In this document: positions 43,851 through 60,096 of the stretch, piece by piece
How the letters are laid out: the number at the start of each line of letters is the position of its first letter
Numbering within the stretch: the first letter of the stretch is position 1
NCBI GenBank assembly: GCA_963082875.1
Contig: OY720099.1
Span: 16,783,066-16,847,065 of the forward strand
DNA: 64,000 bases
Source of the DNA: Corella eumyota
Lineage: Eukaryota > Chordata > Ascidiacea > Phlebobranchia > Corellidae
Reading direction: 5' to 3'
Translations under genes and position numbers: made by a program
The notes under the pieces: model-generated
Databases searched by the model: none
What the model saw: the letters and a program-made list of their open reading frames with translations, nothing else
What the model was told of the DNA's origin: nothing

Positions 43851-46800
43851 ATGAATAACATTATTTGCAATTTTTGTTCATTGGCTTTCAATTCACGATC
43901 ATCTATGTATCGGCACATTAAAAAGTTTCACCAAAGGGTATGATGTAATTTCTAAATAAAGTTTAAATTAACTGATTAACTAAAATTAATGTATTTTACA
44001 TTTAGGAGTTAATGAAAACAACCATTTTAAAAAAGAAACACACAGGATTTAAATGTAAAGAGTGTCCTGCTGTTTTTAATGCCAACCGGAACCTTACAGC
44101 TCACATAAAATTAAAACATAAACAATTAGTAAGTTTTGTTAGCTTGGTAACTAGTTTTGGCAACAATTTAAAATATAACAAACCAAAAATTAAATATAAA
44201 TTAAATGTTGTTTTAGTTACACCGAATTCAATGCAACCAATGCAAAAATTTTTATAAAAACGAATTGGAATTAAAAAACCATTTTATTGAAATTCATCAA
44301 AAATCAAAGGTAACAGTACCCTACAATATTAAATTTTAAAAATATAATACTACCATTTATTGATTAGCAGAAATTGGTTTTGCATAAAAACATGCACTAC
44401 ATGGAACCTTGTTGCAAAAAGAAAGATTTAAACCATAAAGATTTATTGTTACATTTACAAAATACACACAATATAACATTTCAAACAGTCACACAAACTT
44501 TCAATTCAATGCAAGGTATGTATCAAACTAATGGAAGGTATGTATGTATTTTAAACTTTATTACTTACCTTGCTTTAAGATTTTGAAACCTGGAGGCAGG
44601 AGTTGGAGGAAACAACAAAATCCCACTTTATATTTCACAACTCCTGGAAAACAAAAGCTGGAAATAAAATAAAAAAGTTTAAATGTAATAGATCTAAGCA
44701 ATATTTAAAAAATAACCAAAACAGAATTCGTCAGGAAAAAATACAGGGTTCCTGCAAACTTTCACAAGATTGTGTTGCAAACATCAAAATTATTATATAT
44801 TCAACTGGTATCGTAAAATCCTTCGCATTACTTAATCACTATGGTCACAAAATGAGCTTAGGCCATATACCCCTTTCAAAAAAAGATAGAATATTTATTA
44901 AAGGTAAATTAATTCTTTGTTTAAGTATAAGGAAATATTGTTAGTTTTACTAAACTACCCATAAATACAGTTATGCATTTAATTGCTGTTGTCCAAAAGA
45001 ATCTCTCAACATTGTGTTTTACCATCTAAAATAAAATTTTAGGTAAAATTTCAATGGGAGTCTATAAAAAAAGAATTTTAAGAGATATCAGGGAAAATGT
45101 CGCACAATCGTTTAAAAGAGTTCATTTAGTTACCAGAAAAGATTTACACAACATAAGTCAGACACTGGGAATGGATAGATCGAGAAGGAGCAATAATGAT
45201 TGTGAAAGTGTGGATGTTCTAATAGAAGAAATGAGAAAAAGGACTAATGTGAGTTAGTTTTAAACTCAGACGTACAGTTAATCCAACAAAAAGCAGTGGA
45301 AAATAGTTAAGTTAGAAGTTAGTTTTAAAAAAGCAGTGGAAAATAGTTAAGTTAGAAGTTAGTTTTACTTATTACAGGTTGAAATTCTAATGTACAAAAA
45401 ACAAGGTAGTAGGTATGCCAATAAAATGTTAAACTGCAATGATTTTGCTGTTGCATTTTCTACTCACCACATGTTAACAATGCTAAATCAATTTGGAAAT
45501 AAAGTTATTTGCATCGACTCCACACATGGCACAACAGGATACGACTTTAAATTAACAACCGTACTTATTGTGGATGATTATGGAGCTGGTGCTCCTGTTG
45601 CGTGGCTTCTAAGCAATAAGGAGAGTAGTTGCGTTCTAGAACCATTTTTTAAGGGTTTAAAAAGTTCATTCATAAAGTTATTTAATAAATTTCCAAACAC
45701 AAAATATTTCATGTCGGACAAAGCACCCCAATTTTATACTACCTGGTGCAGAGTATTCGACCATCATCCCCAAAAACTTCTTTGTGCATGGCATGTTCAT
45801 AAAGATTGGGTAGGAAAGCTGAGTACAATATCTGTAAGTAGAACTAAATTTTATAACTATTTAAATTAAAAAGCACTGTAATTTATGATATATATTACCC
45901 ACAAAAAATGTTTTTTGTTTAGGATAAAGAAATTAGACAACAAACCTATAATAAACTATTGTCTGTAAGTCAATGCACAGACAATGTTATGGCTCAAGAA
46001 ATGGTTAAGTCCCTTAATAAAAGCTTAATTAATGAAAAGTCTACAGAAAAGTTTGGAAAATATTTTGAAAAGGAGTGGTTACCAATATTTGATCAGTGGG
46101 CAGCTTGTTCAAGACAAATGTCAGCAATTAATACAAACATGTATTTAGAAGCCTTTCATCGTGTTTTTAAATACAACTACCTAGGTGGTAAATGCAACAA
46201 AAGAGTAGATAGGTAATTATTACACAAAAAAATTACAACAAAAATATTTTAACTATTCACCCTGGTTACTTATTTTGTTTAGATGTCTTTAAGCACTTAT
46301 AGATTTTAGTGATGACATGGTTTTCAAACGGTTAACACAACTCGAAAAACAAAAGAAAGGTTGGCGACAACAAAAATCTTATGAAAGACACCAATCAGCT
46401 CTTAAACTTAGTTCAAAATTAATTAAAAAAACAAATAAAAATACCTGGATAGTGCTAAGTTGTACCAGGCAAATTTTTTACACAGTCACACAAATTCAGG
46501 CAACTTGCACCATCTGCAGTCAAATGTGCAACAATTGTAAATGTTGCATTCACCAACATGACTGCACTTGTCTTGACAGGGGAGTACGCGGTATTTGCTG
46601 CAAACATATACATGCAGTGTGTATTTTTTTAGAAAATAAAGAAAAAACACCAAACTCATTAAACAATAATCAAGAAAAAAAGTTACCGAATCCTAGTCAG
46701 GTTTCCTCTTTTAATGGAACTTCTGAAACAGCCCTGGAAACTTCAAAATTTTTATGCACCTCGCTACATGGTATTTTGGCCAGCAAATACATACCTGTAG

Positions 46801-48792
46801 AAATTCACAATCAAATAATATCAAAGCTCAAGTCTTGCATAGCCCTTGCAGAACTTCAGCCGGAGCAACCAAATTTTATTTCATCTTGCAACAATGCCTC
46901 AACCTTAAAAAATATCAACCGTCAAAGAAAATTTAAAAAGACAACAAAAAGTAAACCAAACTTATGCAACAAAACAACATTACCTGATATTGATGCAATT
47001 CAAAACAAGTTACTCACAACTTCCAAAACAATTTTATCAGGGCAAAATGAACACTCATATTCTGCAAGAATTACAGGTATAATATTATATAAATAGATGT
47101 ACACAATTTTTTTATTGCTATAATTTATCCAAAAAAAAACAATATTTAAGATATTAGTACATGCAGGTTTTAACCGCTTCGCTACACCTAAAAATCTTTT
47201 TTTTTTCTTTTTAAACCTCCTTTTCCTGTAAAACCTCCTCTTTAAATAACCAAAAAAAACAATATATATATTAGATAATAATACATAAATGTGTTAAGGA
47301 TTTGCTCAAAATATAAGCAAAAATGACCACATAACAAATGAAAACCAGAATGATAATCCTCCTTACAAATCTTCCAGTAAGTATACTTTTTTTACATACT
47401 TAACTACAGGTGTAATAAAAGAATTATATATATAATATACTTACAGGTATCGAAAAGCTTTGGCACTCTAATCATGAAAACAGATTGGAAGTGATAGCAA
47501 ATAAAGTCATGGTTAATAAAGAATCAATGTGCATGTTGAATGGAAAAAATTGGTTGGATGATACAGTCAGTTAAATAAAATTCTATTAAAATAAATAACT
47601 TATCTGAATTAATTTTACTTTAGTAAATACAAATTCTTTTAGGTAATGGATGCTTTTATCACTGTCATTACAAACAACAACCAAGTACTTTCTTGGGAAC
47701 CACTTTCAACTCTGTACGCAACAATGTGGTTTAATGATGGAAAAATAAGTGGATTTCAAAATCACAAATTTGTAAGATTTCCATAAAAAAAATTAACCAT
47801 AATACATCCAAAAAAATTTGTTATATTTACTCATTTAGGTTCGCTCAATGAAAACAAATATAATTTCTCCTATCAATGTTCACAATAATCATTGGATTTT
47901 AATGGCAAGTAGTGCTCTAAAAATAATAAATAGAAGCAGAATTTTAGAAATATCATTTATTACTTTCATTTTATAAAAAAAGGTTGCTAGGAAAGAGACT
48001 CAAAATTTGTTGATATACGATCCACAAGGAAAAGAAGCAGATTACATACCAATTATTTTTCGTAACTTTAGGTTAGTTGAAAGAATACAATTTATTATGT
48101 ATATATATATAATTTAAAATTTTATTTTTAGTAAATTTTGGTCTATCTACAAAAATGATAACACTACCTGGTCGCCATCATTTTACCCACATTATAATCA
48201 AGAAGATGGTTACAACTGCGGACCACTGACACTTATGGTAAAAATTCTTGTTAAGTCACCTTTTTAAATCTTAATGACATTTTATGTTTTAGACTGCATA
48301 TTACATCACCCTGGGAGGCAATACTGCAAATTTGTTAACAGATGAAATATCGTGTCAAAAATATAGAAAATTTATTGGAGACAGTCTTTTAAATTTTACA
48401 GGTAATGCAAAATGCAAAACTTTAAATTTCATTTAGTAAATATATATTGAAAACTGTAATTAAAAATAAGGATTTTTAGATGCAAAAGAGTTATTGAAAA
48501 TTTGTGTTTTATGTTCCTTTTTTATCAAGGAATTAAACAGTGAGGTAAAATATTAAATTTAATAACTATCTATTTTGATCAATAAATAAATATATACCTA
48601 CAATACATGTTCTTATCCTAAATTTGTTAAAGTGGTTTGCGCTGCATGTGGTCGACCCTTTCATGTAGACTGTGCAATGCAACAAAATCTCAGCCTATGT
48701 AATTGTAAATACTGTAAGTTTGTTATAAGGCTAACAATTTTTTTTACAATGAATGTTACCATAATAGATGTAAAATATTAACAGGTGCCTAA
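43851..48792 (+). CDS. MULE transposase: C2H2 fingers, DDE, SWIM, Ulp1 protease, zinc finger
   Basis: Eighteen exons join in frame: 43851-43937, 44006-44128, 44217-44309, 44371-44515, 44580-44903, 45043-45248, 45378-45833, 45923-46212, 46310-47076, 47447-47565, 47643-47771, 47839-47904 (GC donor), 47983-48071, 48132-48237, 48293-48401, 48480-48539, 48633-48713 and 48785-48792. The product is 1,085 aa. Residues 1-130 hold C2H2-type fingers. About 150-257 resembles the FLYWCH/FAR1-like DNA-binding domain. The DDE triad is D373 (CIDSTHG), D440 (MSDKAPQF) and E554 (NMYLEAFH), with CAWHVHKDW between them. The SWIM finger is C660-x-C662-x9-C672-x-H674. A Ulp1-type C48 protease has H931 (NNHW), D948 (IYDPQG), Q988 and C994 (YNCGPL). 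A Cys/His cluster ends the chain. The last two exon borders are least certain. Confidence 0.82.
45291..45366 (+). repeat. 40-bp tandem duplication in a MULE intron
   Basis: AAGCAGTGGAAAATAGTTAA and the 20 bp that follow occur twice in a row, identically, between exons 6 and 7 of the transposase gene. Confidence 0.9.
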
Positions 48793-49427
48793 ACTTTGAA
48801 AAAAATTGGGATGTCCTTTGAAGATTTGAAAACAGCGCATTAACCTAGCTGGGGACTAATTGTTTCTTGAATTTGTTAAATTTGATGTTTTATAACTTAC
48901 CAAAATTTTTTTTTAAAAAGAATAATATTTATATATAGTGTTTAAAAAACAATAATCGTAAAATAAATATATTTTAATAGCTATAGTGTCTAGTTTAGCC
49001 TACCTTTTCTATCAGTTTAGAAACTTTAGAGTCAACAGTATCTTCAAGAAGTTGCCTTTGACTTGACAATTAATAACTATTACAAAAAACATTTAATTAT
49101 TTGTTACCAAATATAATATAACCTACTGCAAAGTAGGCTGTTTTAATTAATGTACTAAATATGTATGTAGTTAAAACTTTATGATCAAAGCAAACAATTT
49201 TTTTTGTTTTTTTACTTATTTAAACAGGCTGACAGACAGGCAATTCCTTAACAAAATTTAAAAGATATTTGTCAATTTTTAACAAGTATGTGGCTAGAAT
49301 CCGTAATTTTATTCATCAAATAATTATTTAAAATTTCTTACCTTACAATAAAGAAAAAATCATAGCCGCATTTGACTAGCGCACATGTTAAAAAGAAGTA
49401 CCCACAATTCCTAACAACACACCATCG

Positions 49428-49518
49428 AAAATTTCATTGAGGACAACTTTTAATTGTGACGTCACAATACCCCATTGGAACAAGTTGCAGAAAAAAAACT
49501 AACTTATTTAGACGCATG
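49428..49518. repeat. Right terminal inverted repeat of the MULE
   Basis: Complement of the left repeat. It starts AAAATTTCATTGAGG and ends TTATTTAGACGCATG, directly before the target duplication TCCGCCTAAGCA. Confidence 0.88.
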
Positions 49519-49530
49519 TCCGCCTAAGCA

Positions 49531-49840
49531 AAATTCTCTGCTACTTTCTGTTAGCTCTCTGGCAGAAAGATGGTGGAGTTATGTAGTTACGCATTATTGC
49601 TGCTTTATCCTCGAAATATTTTGCAATACCTAAAAATTTGTTTACTCAGCACATCACTTGCTGCAATGTTTTGCGTTACTGAACTTGTTTGATAGTTAGT
49701 TTTAAATGTAGCATACATTTTGTTTTGTAAGTCATTGCAAAATACATTACTAACTACGCATGTCCATTTTTCTGCATTAATTAAAAGATTGTCATTTACT
49801 GTATTATTTATTAGCGTTTTTTAATCTAAAAGTTGTCAAA
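49531..49840. other. Short spacer, 5' flank of the carboxylesterase gene
   Basis: The first 45 bp (AAATTCTCTGCTACTTTCTG and onward) belong to the dispersed repeat that the MULE entered. The rest is the likely 5' UTR or promoter of the carboxylesterase. The transposon therefore sits within about 320 bp of its start codon. Confidence 0.6.
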
Positions 49841-54187
<4,347 letters not shown>

Positions 54188-56615
54188 AAATATTAATTTA
54201 AAAATTATATGAATTGTTTTAAACATTTTATTTAACTGTTTTAAATTTTGTTAGATGTTATCTTTTGGTAAAGGTTTAAAATTGTTTTTTTAATTTTCTT
54301 ATTGTTTTATTAAAGTATGCAATTTAGTATTTATGCGGTATTTTGTCTATGCAATAATTTATAGTTTAATTTTAATCTTTGCAATTTAATTTTTTTTAAT
54401 ATTTATAATAGGGCACTTTTTAAAATATGTATCTTGTGAGTAAAATAATTATTGCTGACTTAAACTTCAATATTTATTTTTTATAAATGATTTCATATAA
54501 ACTCTCTTAATTAAAATGAGTTGGATTATTATATATATATATATATATTTATTAATATGAAATTATAAGATTACAAAAATACAAGAAAAGATTTTAAATA
54601 AATGCATATATAATGTGCATTGGTTTGTTAAATTTGTTAAGGAAGCTTAAAAGATAGAAAAAGATTAAATGTTTTTTTTGCAAGAAAAACCCTTTAATTG
54701 CCATATAAGTCATATAAAAATTTTTGAAATCACGTTTTAAATAAAGTTAAATAAAACATTTTTTTTTCAAAAATAGCGTTTTTTGCCGCGTTTTTTTTTT
54801 TTTTTTTATTCTGGGTTTAATTAGGTCACGTGATATTTTTTGCCAATGATATTGCATATAAATTTTTTAAAAAAAATAAAAAATTTTAAATCGAAAAATA
54901 AGTGTTTTGTTAGAACCGCACAGGTCCAATTAACGTGTTTACAAAATATTTTTCTAAAATATTAATATTCATAAAAGTTATGACACTTTTATTAAAAATT
55001 GATGAAATCTTAAACCTAAAATTTTAGATTTTATTAGACGAAAATTTTTTTTTGTCAGTAAAACAAAAGTTTCGGCTAATTTTTATTCTGGGTTTAATTA
55101 GGTCGCGTGACATTTTTTGCCAATGATATTGCATCTAAATTTTTTGAAACAATAAAAAATTTTAAATCAAAAAATAATTGCTCTTTTAGAACTGCACAGG
55201 TCCAATTAACGTGTTTACAAAATATTTTTCGAAAATATTAATATTCATAAAAGTTATGACACTTTTATTAAAAATAAATTTTAAAACCTAAAATTTTATA
55301 TTTTATTAGACGCGCATTGGCCTAACTAACATTCAAGATAAAACATTTTGCGAAAAATTTCAGTAGAACGCAAGTTTAGCTAATTTTTATTTGGTATTAT
55401 TAATTTAAGCTATGTCATATGGCTTTGTAATCATTTATTTTTTAGTTTGATTTACAAAAAGATTTGGAAATATGATATTGAGATATTGTAATCGCATTAC
55501 TAACACTTTTAGCCTTTTAATTTTATTAAAACAAAATTAAAAATTATAATCTTAATATTGCTTAATATTTGTGTCAAATATAGAAACTTTTTTTTGGTTT
55601 AAATTTTTTTTTAAATGATGTATTTGCAATAATGTAGAGCTTAATAATCCACCCTAATGGCTTGAAAGTTAGTACCCTTGAATTTCGATTAAACTTCCCG
55701 AGTTCAAATCCAGCTTTGAGCGAAAATATTTTTATTATGGTTCGAAATCTTAGATTTCAAAACATGTTGTTATTGTCATTATTATTATTGTTTTCATTCT
55801 TACTAGTCTGAATTTTGGTTCAAAAAAACTTTTGTTTTGGTACTTTAAAAGTTTTAAAATGTTAGTATGTTGCTTATAATAATATTGCTTTCTAATCCTA
55901 CTATTCTTAAAATTGAATTATCACTAATTAATAGATATTTGTTTATTAAAATATCGTTATTAGGTTTTCATATTTAGGCCAGTTGTATATAATGATATCA
56001 ATAACTTAAAAACGGATTAAAAAATTAGGTTTTGTTTGTTAATTATAATTAAATGCTTGTTTGTTTATTAAAAAATAAGGGGTCACGTATGTTGTATATA
56101 TTTTACTTTTCAATAACAAATTAACACAAAATTAAATAGTTTGATATTTGTAAATAGTCGCAAATTTTTGTAAAAAATTAGTTTATATAACAATGTATTC
56201 AGCTATGGCGATTTAAAAAAAATTTCTCCCATTGGACTTTAAATCCCACTGGTAAAAAAAAACTTTGTTTAACTAAGTAATGTCTCGAGTTTAAATCACA
56301 CCACTTACTAAAACTACTTCTACCCAGCCAAAAATATTCATAACCTAACTACTAAAATAACTAAGGCTATCCTATGTTTAGAATATAAGGTTGGTATTTC
56401 AAATTAAACCACACATGTATATAAAAAAAACTATAATAAAAATTTTTCTTAGATTAGCATTTATTTTTTTAAAACAAATCCCAAAACAAAAAATATAAAT
56501 GAAACTTTAAAAAATGCAACAATATATCGACTATTTAAAAAAACACACTTTATTAAAGCAATTATACAGAAAATAGCTTTAAGATCATGCTATTTATAAA
56601 AATACACTTAAATTT
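54188..56615. other. Intergenic DNA between carboxylesterase and POT1
   Basis: AT-rich with long homopolymers and a TA tract near 54531-54550. It contains the tandem duplication at 54805-55312. Two weak tRNA-like or SINE-like patches (about 55640-55720 and 56225-56420) are too decayed to call. No gene is seen. Confidence 0.5.
54805..55312 (+). repeat. Tandem duplication of about 235 bp
   Basis: Units at about 54805-55040 and 55081-55312 share TTCTGGGTTTAATTAGGTC, GCCAATGATATTGCAT, CACAGGTCCAATTAACGTG, ATATTAATATTCATAAAAG and TTTTATTAGACG with scattered differences. They are non-coding. Confidence 0.85.
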
Positions 56616-59058
56616 TTAAAATCTAAATTTTTTTAACCGAGTATTCACAATGTCATACAGAAGAATGTCATCGTTTTTATTTTCTATCGATTTTCGTGAT
56701 CTTTTTTCGATCACCAGTTCAATAAAATTTTCTTCATCTTGTGAAATGGTAATAAGACTTTGAACTTCTTCTTTTACTAAGTTTTTGCAGTTTTCAATAT
56801 CAAGTAAATATTGAGATGGTGTTATGTCATTAAAAAATTCAATCTGTAAAAATCATGTTTTTGAAAAATTTAATATTTTATAATTTATACACACAAAAAT
56901 TTTAATAAATTTTGAATAAAAAAAACTTTTATCATCAAAACATTACAAATAACGGCATCGTGGTGTAGTGGTTAAAAAATTTTTCTTTACTACAGAAGGT
57001 CCTGGGTTCGATTACCACTGCTCTCGTGCTTTAGCCTTTTCAGTATGACGCTATAAATGGTATAAACTTCTGCTAAGCCAGCACCTAATCAGTAGCTTAA
57101 TTATTGGGCAATTATAATTTATAATATTCCGAACTGTCAAAGGCGACTCGAGACTGGGTTGTGGTAACAAATGTTACTCTAAGTTTAGGTAGTGAACTTG
57201 ACCTCCTTATATCAATTTAAATAACTCAATTCTATAAAAATAAAAATTAAATAATTTTACCGCATTTTTTCCTTGCAAAATCAGATCCTTTAAAGATCCA
57301 CTCTGGTCTGAAATATTTATTTGGAAATAAAATCTAAGTAATAACAGAGGGCAGTTTAAAGCTTGAAGTGGTTGTTCAGGCAAAAATGTTTCGGATTCCT
57401 GGGCAAGTGATGGGATTCGAACTTGACCTATACAACCGGGAGAGCTAAAAAAATAATAAGACACTGAAAGGATAATTTAAATAAGTGTTTTTTTAAATAC
57501 ATATTTTTGGTAAACACCGGTATTACCCCAAAAAATAAACGGGTATTAAAAAAAAAACATTTTATACATTGTTAAAACTGTTTATATGCAAAAGTGACAT
57601 ATTTTTTTTTTGTAAATATCTTTATCCTTGATGTGGGAAAGTCGAATGCGCGACTTAAACATAGAGTAACATCAGATACTCCGACCCAGTCTCGAGTTGC
57701 CTGTGGCAGTTTGGGATATTATACATTATAATTGCCCAATAATTATGCTGCTGATTAAGTGCTGGCACAGCAGCAGTTCGTACCGTTTATAGCGCCTTAC
57801 TCAAGGGGACTACAGTATGAGATCAGTGGGGATTGAACCCACGACCTTATGTGTCGTGTAGCAAGTGTTCTTACCACTACACCACGCTGCCGTTAATCAA
57901 ATTTATTTTAACTTTAACATTCGACCTTAGGTATTATTTACAAAATCAAAACATACCAATAATAAAATATTCCATCTTGGTAGCAGATTGGAATTAGAAT
58001 ATTGCCCGTTAATTTTTCTCTCTCCATAATGCGAACTACCCGATCATATTTATTTGCATGTTTTAGAAAATCTTCTTTACTATTGATATTCTACAAAAAT
58101 TTAATAAAATTTTTTCTCTTTTTTTTAAGTTAAGTGAATTTGTAGTAAATATTGACAAAAATTACCGTTTTTTTACTATAGATTTTTAATTTTTTATTAA
58201 TATATATAAAAAACGAAATAATAACAAAAAAATTCAGTTGTAATTAAAAAATAACGAAGATTTACCGTAGTATATAATATATTGAACCTTGTAGACCCTT
58301 GCTTCAACTTGTGAATTACATTTTCCTTGTTAATTGATAATTCTTGCCATTCTGAATTACCAGTTGGATCAGTGTATTTTTTTATTTTCATATTACTGAA
58401 AAATCAAATCAAATTTTAACAAAAATAGGGTAATAAACTTGAATATTGGAATATAAATTTTTTTGTGGGTTTACAGCTATATAAAATACTAAACTGTAGA
58501 TTAAATTGTGTTTATTTTTACAAAAGGGTCAATAATATTCCATCATTTTAATTTTGGTTTTAAAATTTTTTGACGAAAAAAAATTTTTTTTTAAATTTTT
58601 TGTTGAAAAAAAAATTTTAAATAAAAAAATTAATTTACTTGTCAGGTAACACCCACTGTGTTCCTTCTTCGAATTCTACATCATCGTTATCGTTTAAGAC
58701 ATCACAATCATTCTGCTCATCATTTAGTCCTCTGAATCTCCTCCAAAGATGAAGAAAGTCCTCTACTTCTTTTGAGAGCTCTATATTTTCACCTGAGTTT
58801 TTGGCAGGAATTCTAAAAAAAAATTTTAATAAAATTTTAAATGTTATTTTTTTATTAAATGCTCAACTAAAGTAAAAAAAAACAATAAAAACTACCTTAA
58901 ATTTGTTGCTGGGCAAAAATAAATGACAGAATTATCAATATTCGAGAAATTTTCTATTTTAACTCGAACACGGAAAAGTTTTTTGAGTGAAGTTGGTACT
59001 TCTGTTGTTATAACTTTATTAAGTGGAGTAATTAGAAACGGAGAATCCCCGAAGACAA
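56616..59058 (-). CDS. POT1: Protection of telomeres 1 (POT1), C-terminal part
   Basis: Exons on the minus strand: 59058-58896, 58812-58639, 58395-58266, 58090-57957, 57444-57261 and 56843-56616. All join in frame and give 336 aa. POT1 is the shelterin subunit that binds single-stranded telomeric DNA through two N-terminal OB folds and TPP1 through its C-terminal third OB fold. The last 80 residues match the human C-terminus in pattern: AIEFFNDITPSQYLLD against human FFQIPASEVLMDD, then ENFIELVIEK and ILLYDIV. An OB-fold strand pair, ISDQSGSLKDLILQGKNA, precedes them. Cysteines in CYQ and YYCSPGC may bind zinc as in the POT1 third OB fold. The first exon seen starts after an acceptor, so earlier exons must exist. 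None was found between 59,059 and 60,100, so the DNA-binding OB folds are not accounted for here. Confidence 0.72.
56953..57220 (+). mobile_element. tRNA-derived SINE in a POT1 intron
   Basis: Head GGCATCGTGGTGTAGTGG, GGTCCTGGGTTCGATTACC, CTGCTAAGCCAGCACC, CGAACTGTCAAAGGCG and AATGTTACTCTAAG. The tail is diverged and without a clear A-run. Confidence 0.85.
57602..57894 (-). mobile_element. tRNA-derived SINE in a POT1 intron
   Basis: Full-length minus-strand copy from a T-run and AAATATCTTTATCCTTGATG through CTCGAGTTGCCTGTGG to CCACTACACCACGCTGCC. It lies in the sense orientation of the host gene. Confidence 0.92.
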
Positions 59059-60096
59059 CTGTAGAAAAATTAAAAAAAATTTTTACATTAAATTATTGTT
59101 AAACAAATGCATTTTTTCAAACTTTTTAAAATATATTTTTAAAAAAACTATCTTTGTTAAAGAAAAATAATTTTTCAAATTTAACTTTGAAAAAAAAAAC
59201 GTGTTAAAAATACATTTATTTTCTAATTAAGTATTTACTTTAAAAAATAAAAATATACATGAAATAATCTTATTCAAAAAGTTATAGAAAATAATTGTAA
59301 ATTTATTATCGACATCATTTGGGTGTACACTAGTTTCAACTAACAACTTTAACTTCAATTACTTCGCTCTTAACTTTAAACAAAGGTAAGCAAACACCTT
59401 GAAAGAGGAACTAAACGAAAAGCTAGTCTACATTTTTAAAGTTTATTGAACTATGTCAACACCGTGAACATAAGCTCGACTAAACTTTTTCGCCTGCAAA
59501 AGTTGTTGTCTTTTATTAAACAAATTATTTTTTTTATAAATTAAAAAAAAATCCTAAAATTTTAGTACAGTAAAAATGAAAATAAGTTGTAGTAATGACT
59601 TTAAAAAAAAAAGTTCCTACTTTGACAAAAGTAAAATTTACTCAAGATGTTGCAATATTCTTAACTGTTACTTGGGCGTAAATAAAAAATTGCAAAAAAA
59701 CAAGAAAAAAAATGAATAAGCTTTACTTAATGTGTTTCTTTATTGTTTATATTGTGTAGTGGCACTGAAACTTTTGTAAGTACTAACCTAAACTATTCAA
59801 ATACCGTTTAAAATCAATAAAAATGCAATAATACTTATATATCTTCAAATTGAATTTTTATGAAATTTATTGCTGTTTTGATGTATATCAACAATTTTTT
59901 TAAGGAAAGTAAGAAAGAAAATATTAGCTGTTTTAAAATGTGCCTAGATTTAAAAAAAATTTAACAATTTGTGAAAAACTAAAATATTTTTTATATATAT
60001 ATAATTTCTGTGATATAACTAAAAATATTTTTTCTACTGCACTACTAAAGGCATTATTTTAACATGTTATAATCTAGTTTAAAGAATGACAAAAAA
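59059..60096. other. Spacer between POT1 exons and receptor gene 1
   Basis: AT-rich sequence. The last 170 bp or so (from about 59925) are repeated upstream of receptor gene 2 and probably hold the promoter and 5' UTR, with GCACTACTAAAGGC and ATAATCTAGTTTAAAGAATG conserved. I found no POT1 exon here. Confidence 0.5.

Larger units (their letters stand above)
43464..49518 (+). mobile_element. MULE-class DNA transposon with Ulp1-type protease, apparently whole
   Basis: Terminal inverted repeats of about 90 bp lie at 43464-43553 and 49428-49518. Both contain TCTAAATAAG near the outer end, CTGCAACTTGTTCCA in the middle and the palindrome ATTGTGACGTCACAAT. The flanks carry a near-perfect target duplication, TCCGCCTAAAGCA on the left (43451-43463) and TCCGCCTAAGCA on the right (49519-49530). 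One multi-exon gene with no visible lesion fills the interior. The MULE assignment rests on the DDE transposase with its CxxxH-like motif, the SWIM finger and the long inverted repeats. The empty-site sequence has a related copy at 42190-42256. Confidence 0.88.

Noticed and set aside
43464-49518. Polinton-like element, because of the Ulp1/adenain-type protease
   Set aside because: There is no capsid, polymerase B or integrase gene; the DDE and SWIM domains, target duplication and inverted repeats fit a MULE DNA transposon.
55640-56420. Further tRNA-like or SINE-like sequences (about 55640-55720 and 56225-56420)
   Set aside because: Only short B-box-like words are recognisable and no head, body or tail could be aligned with confidence.
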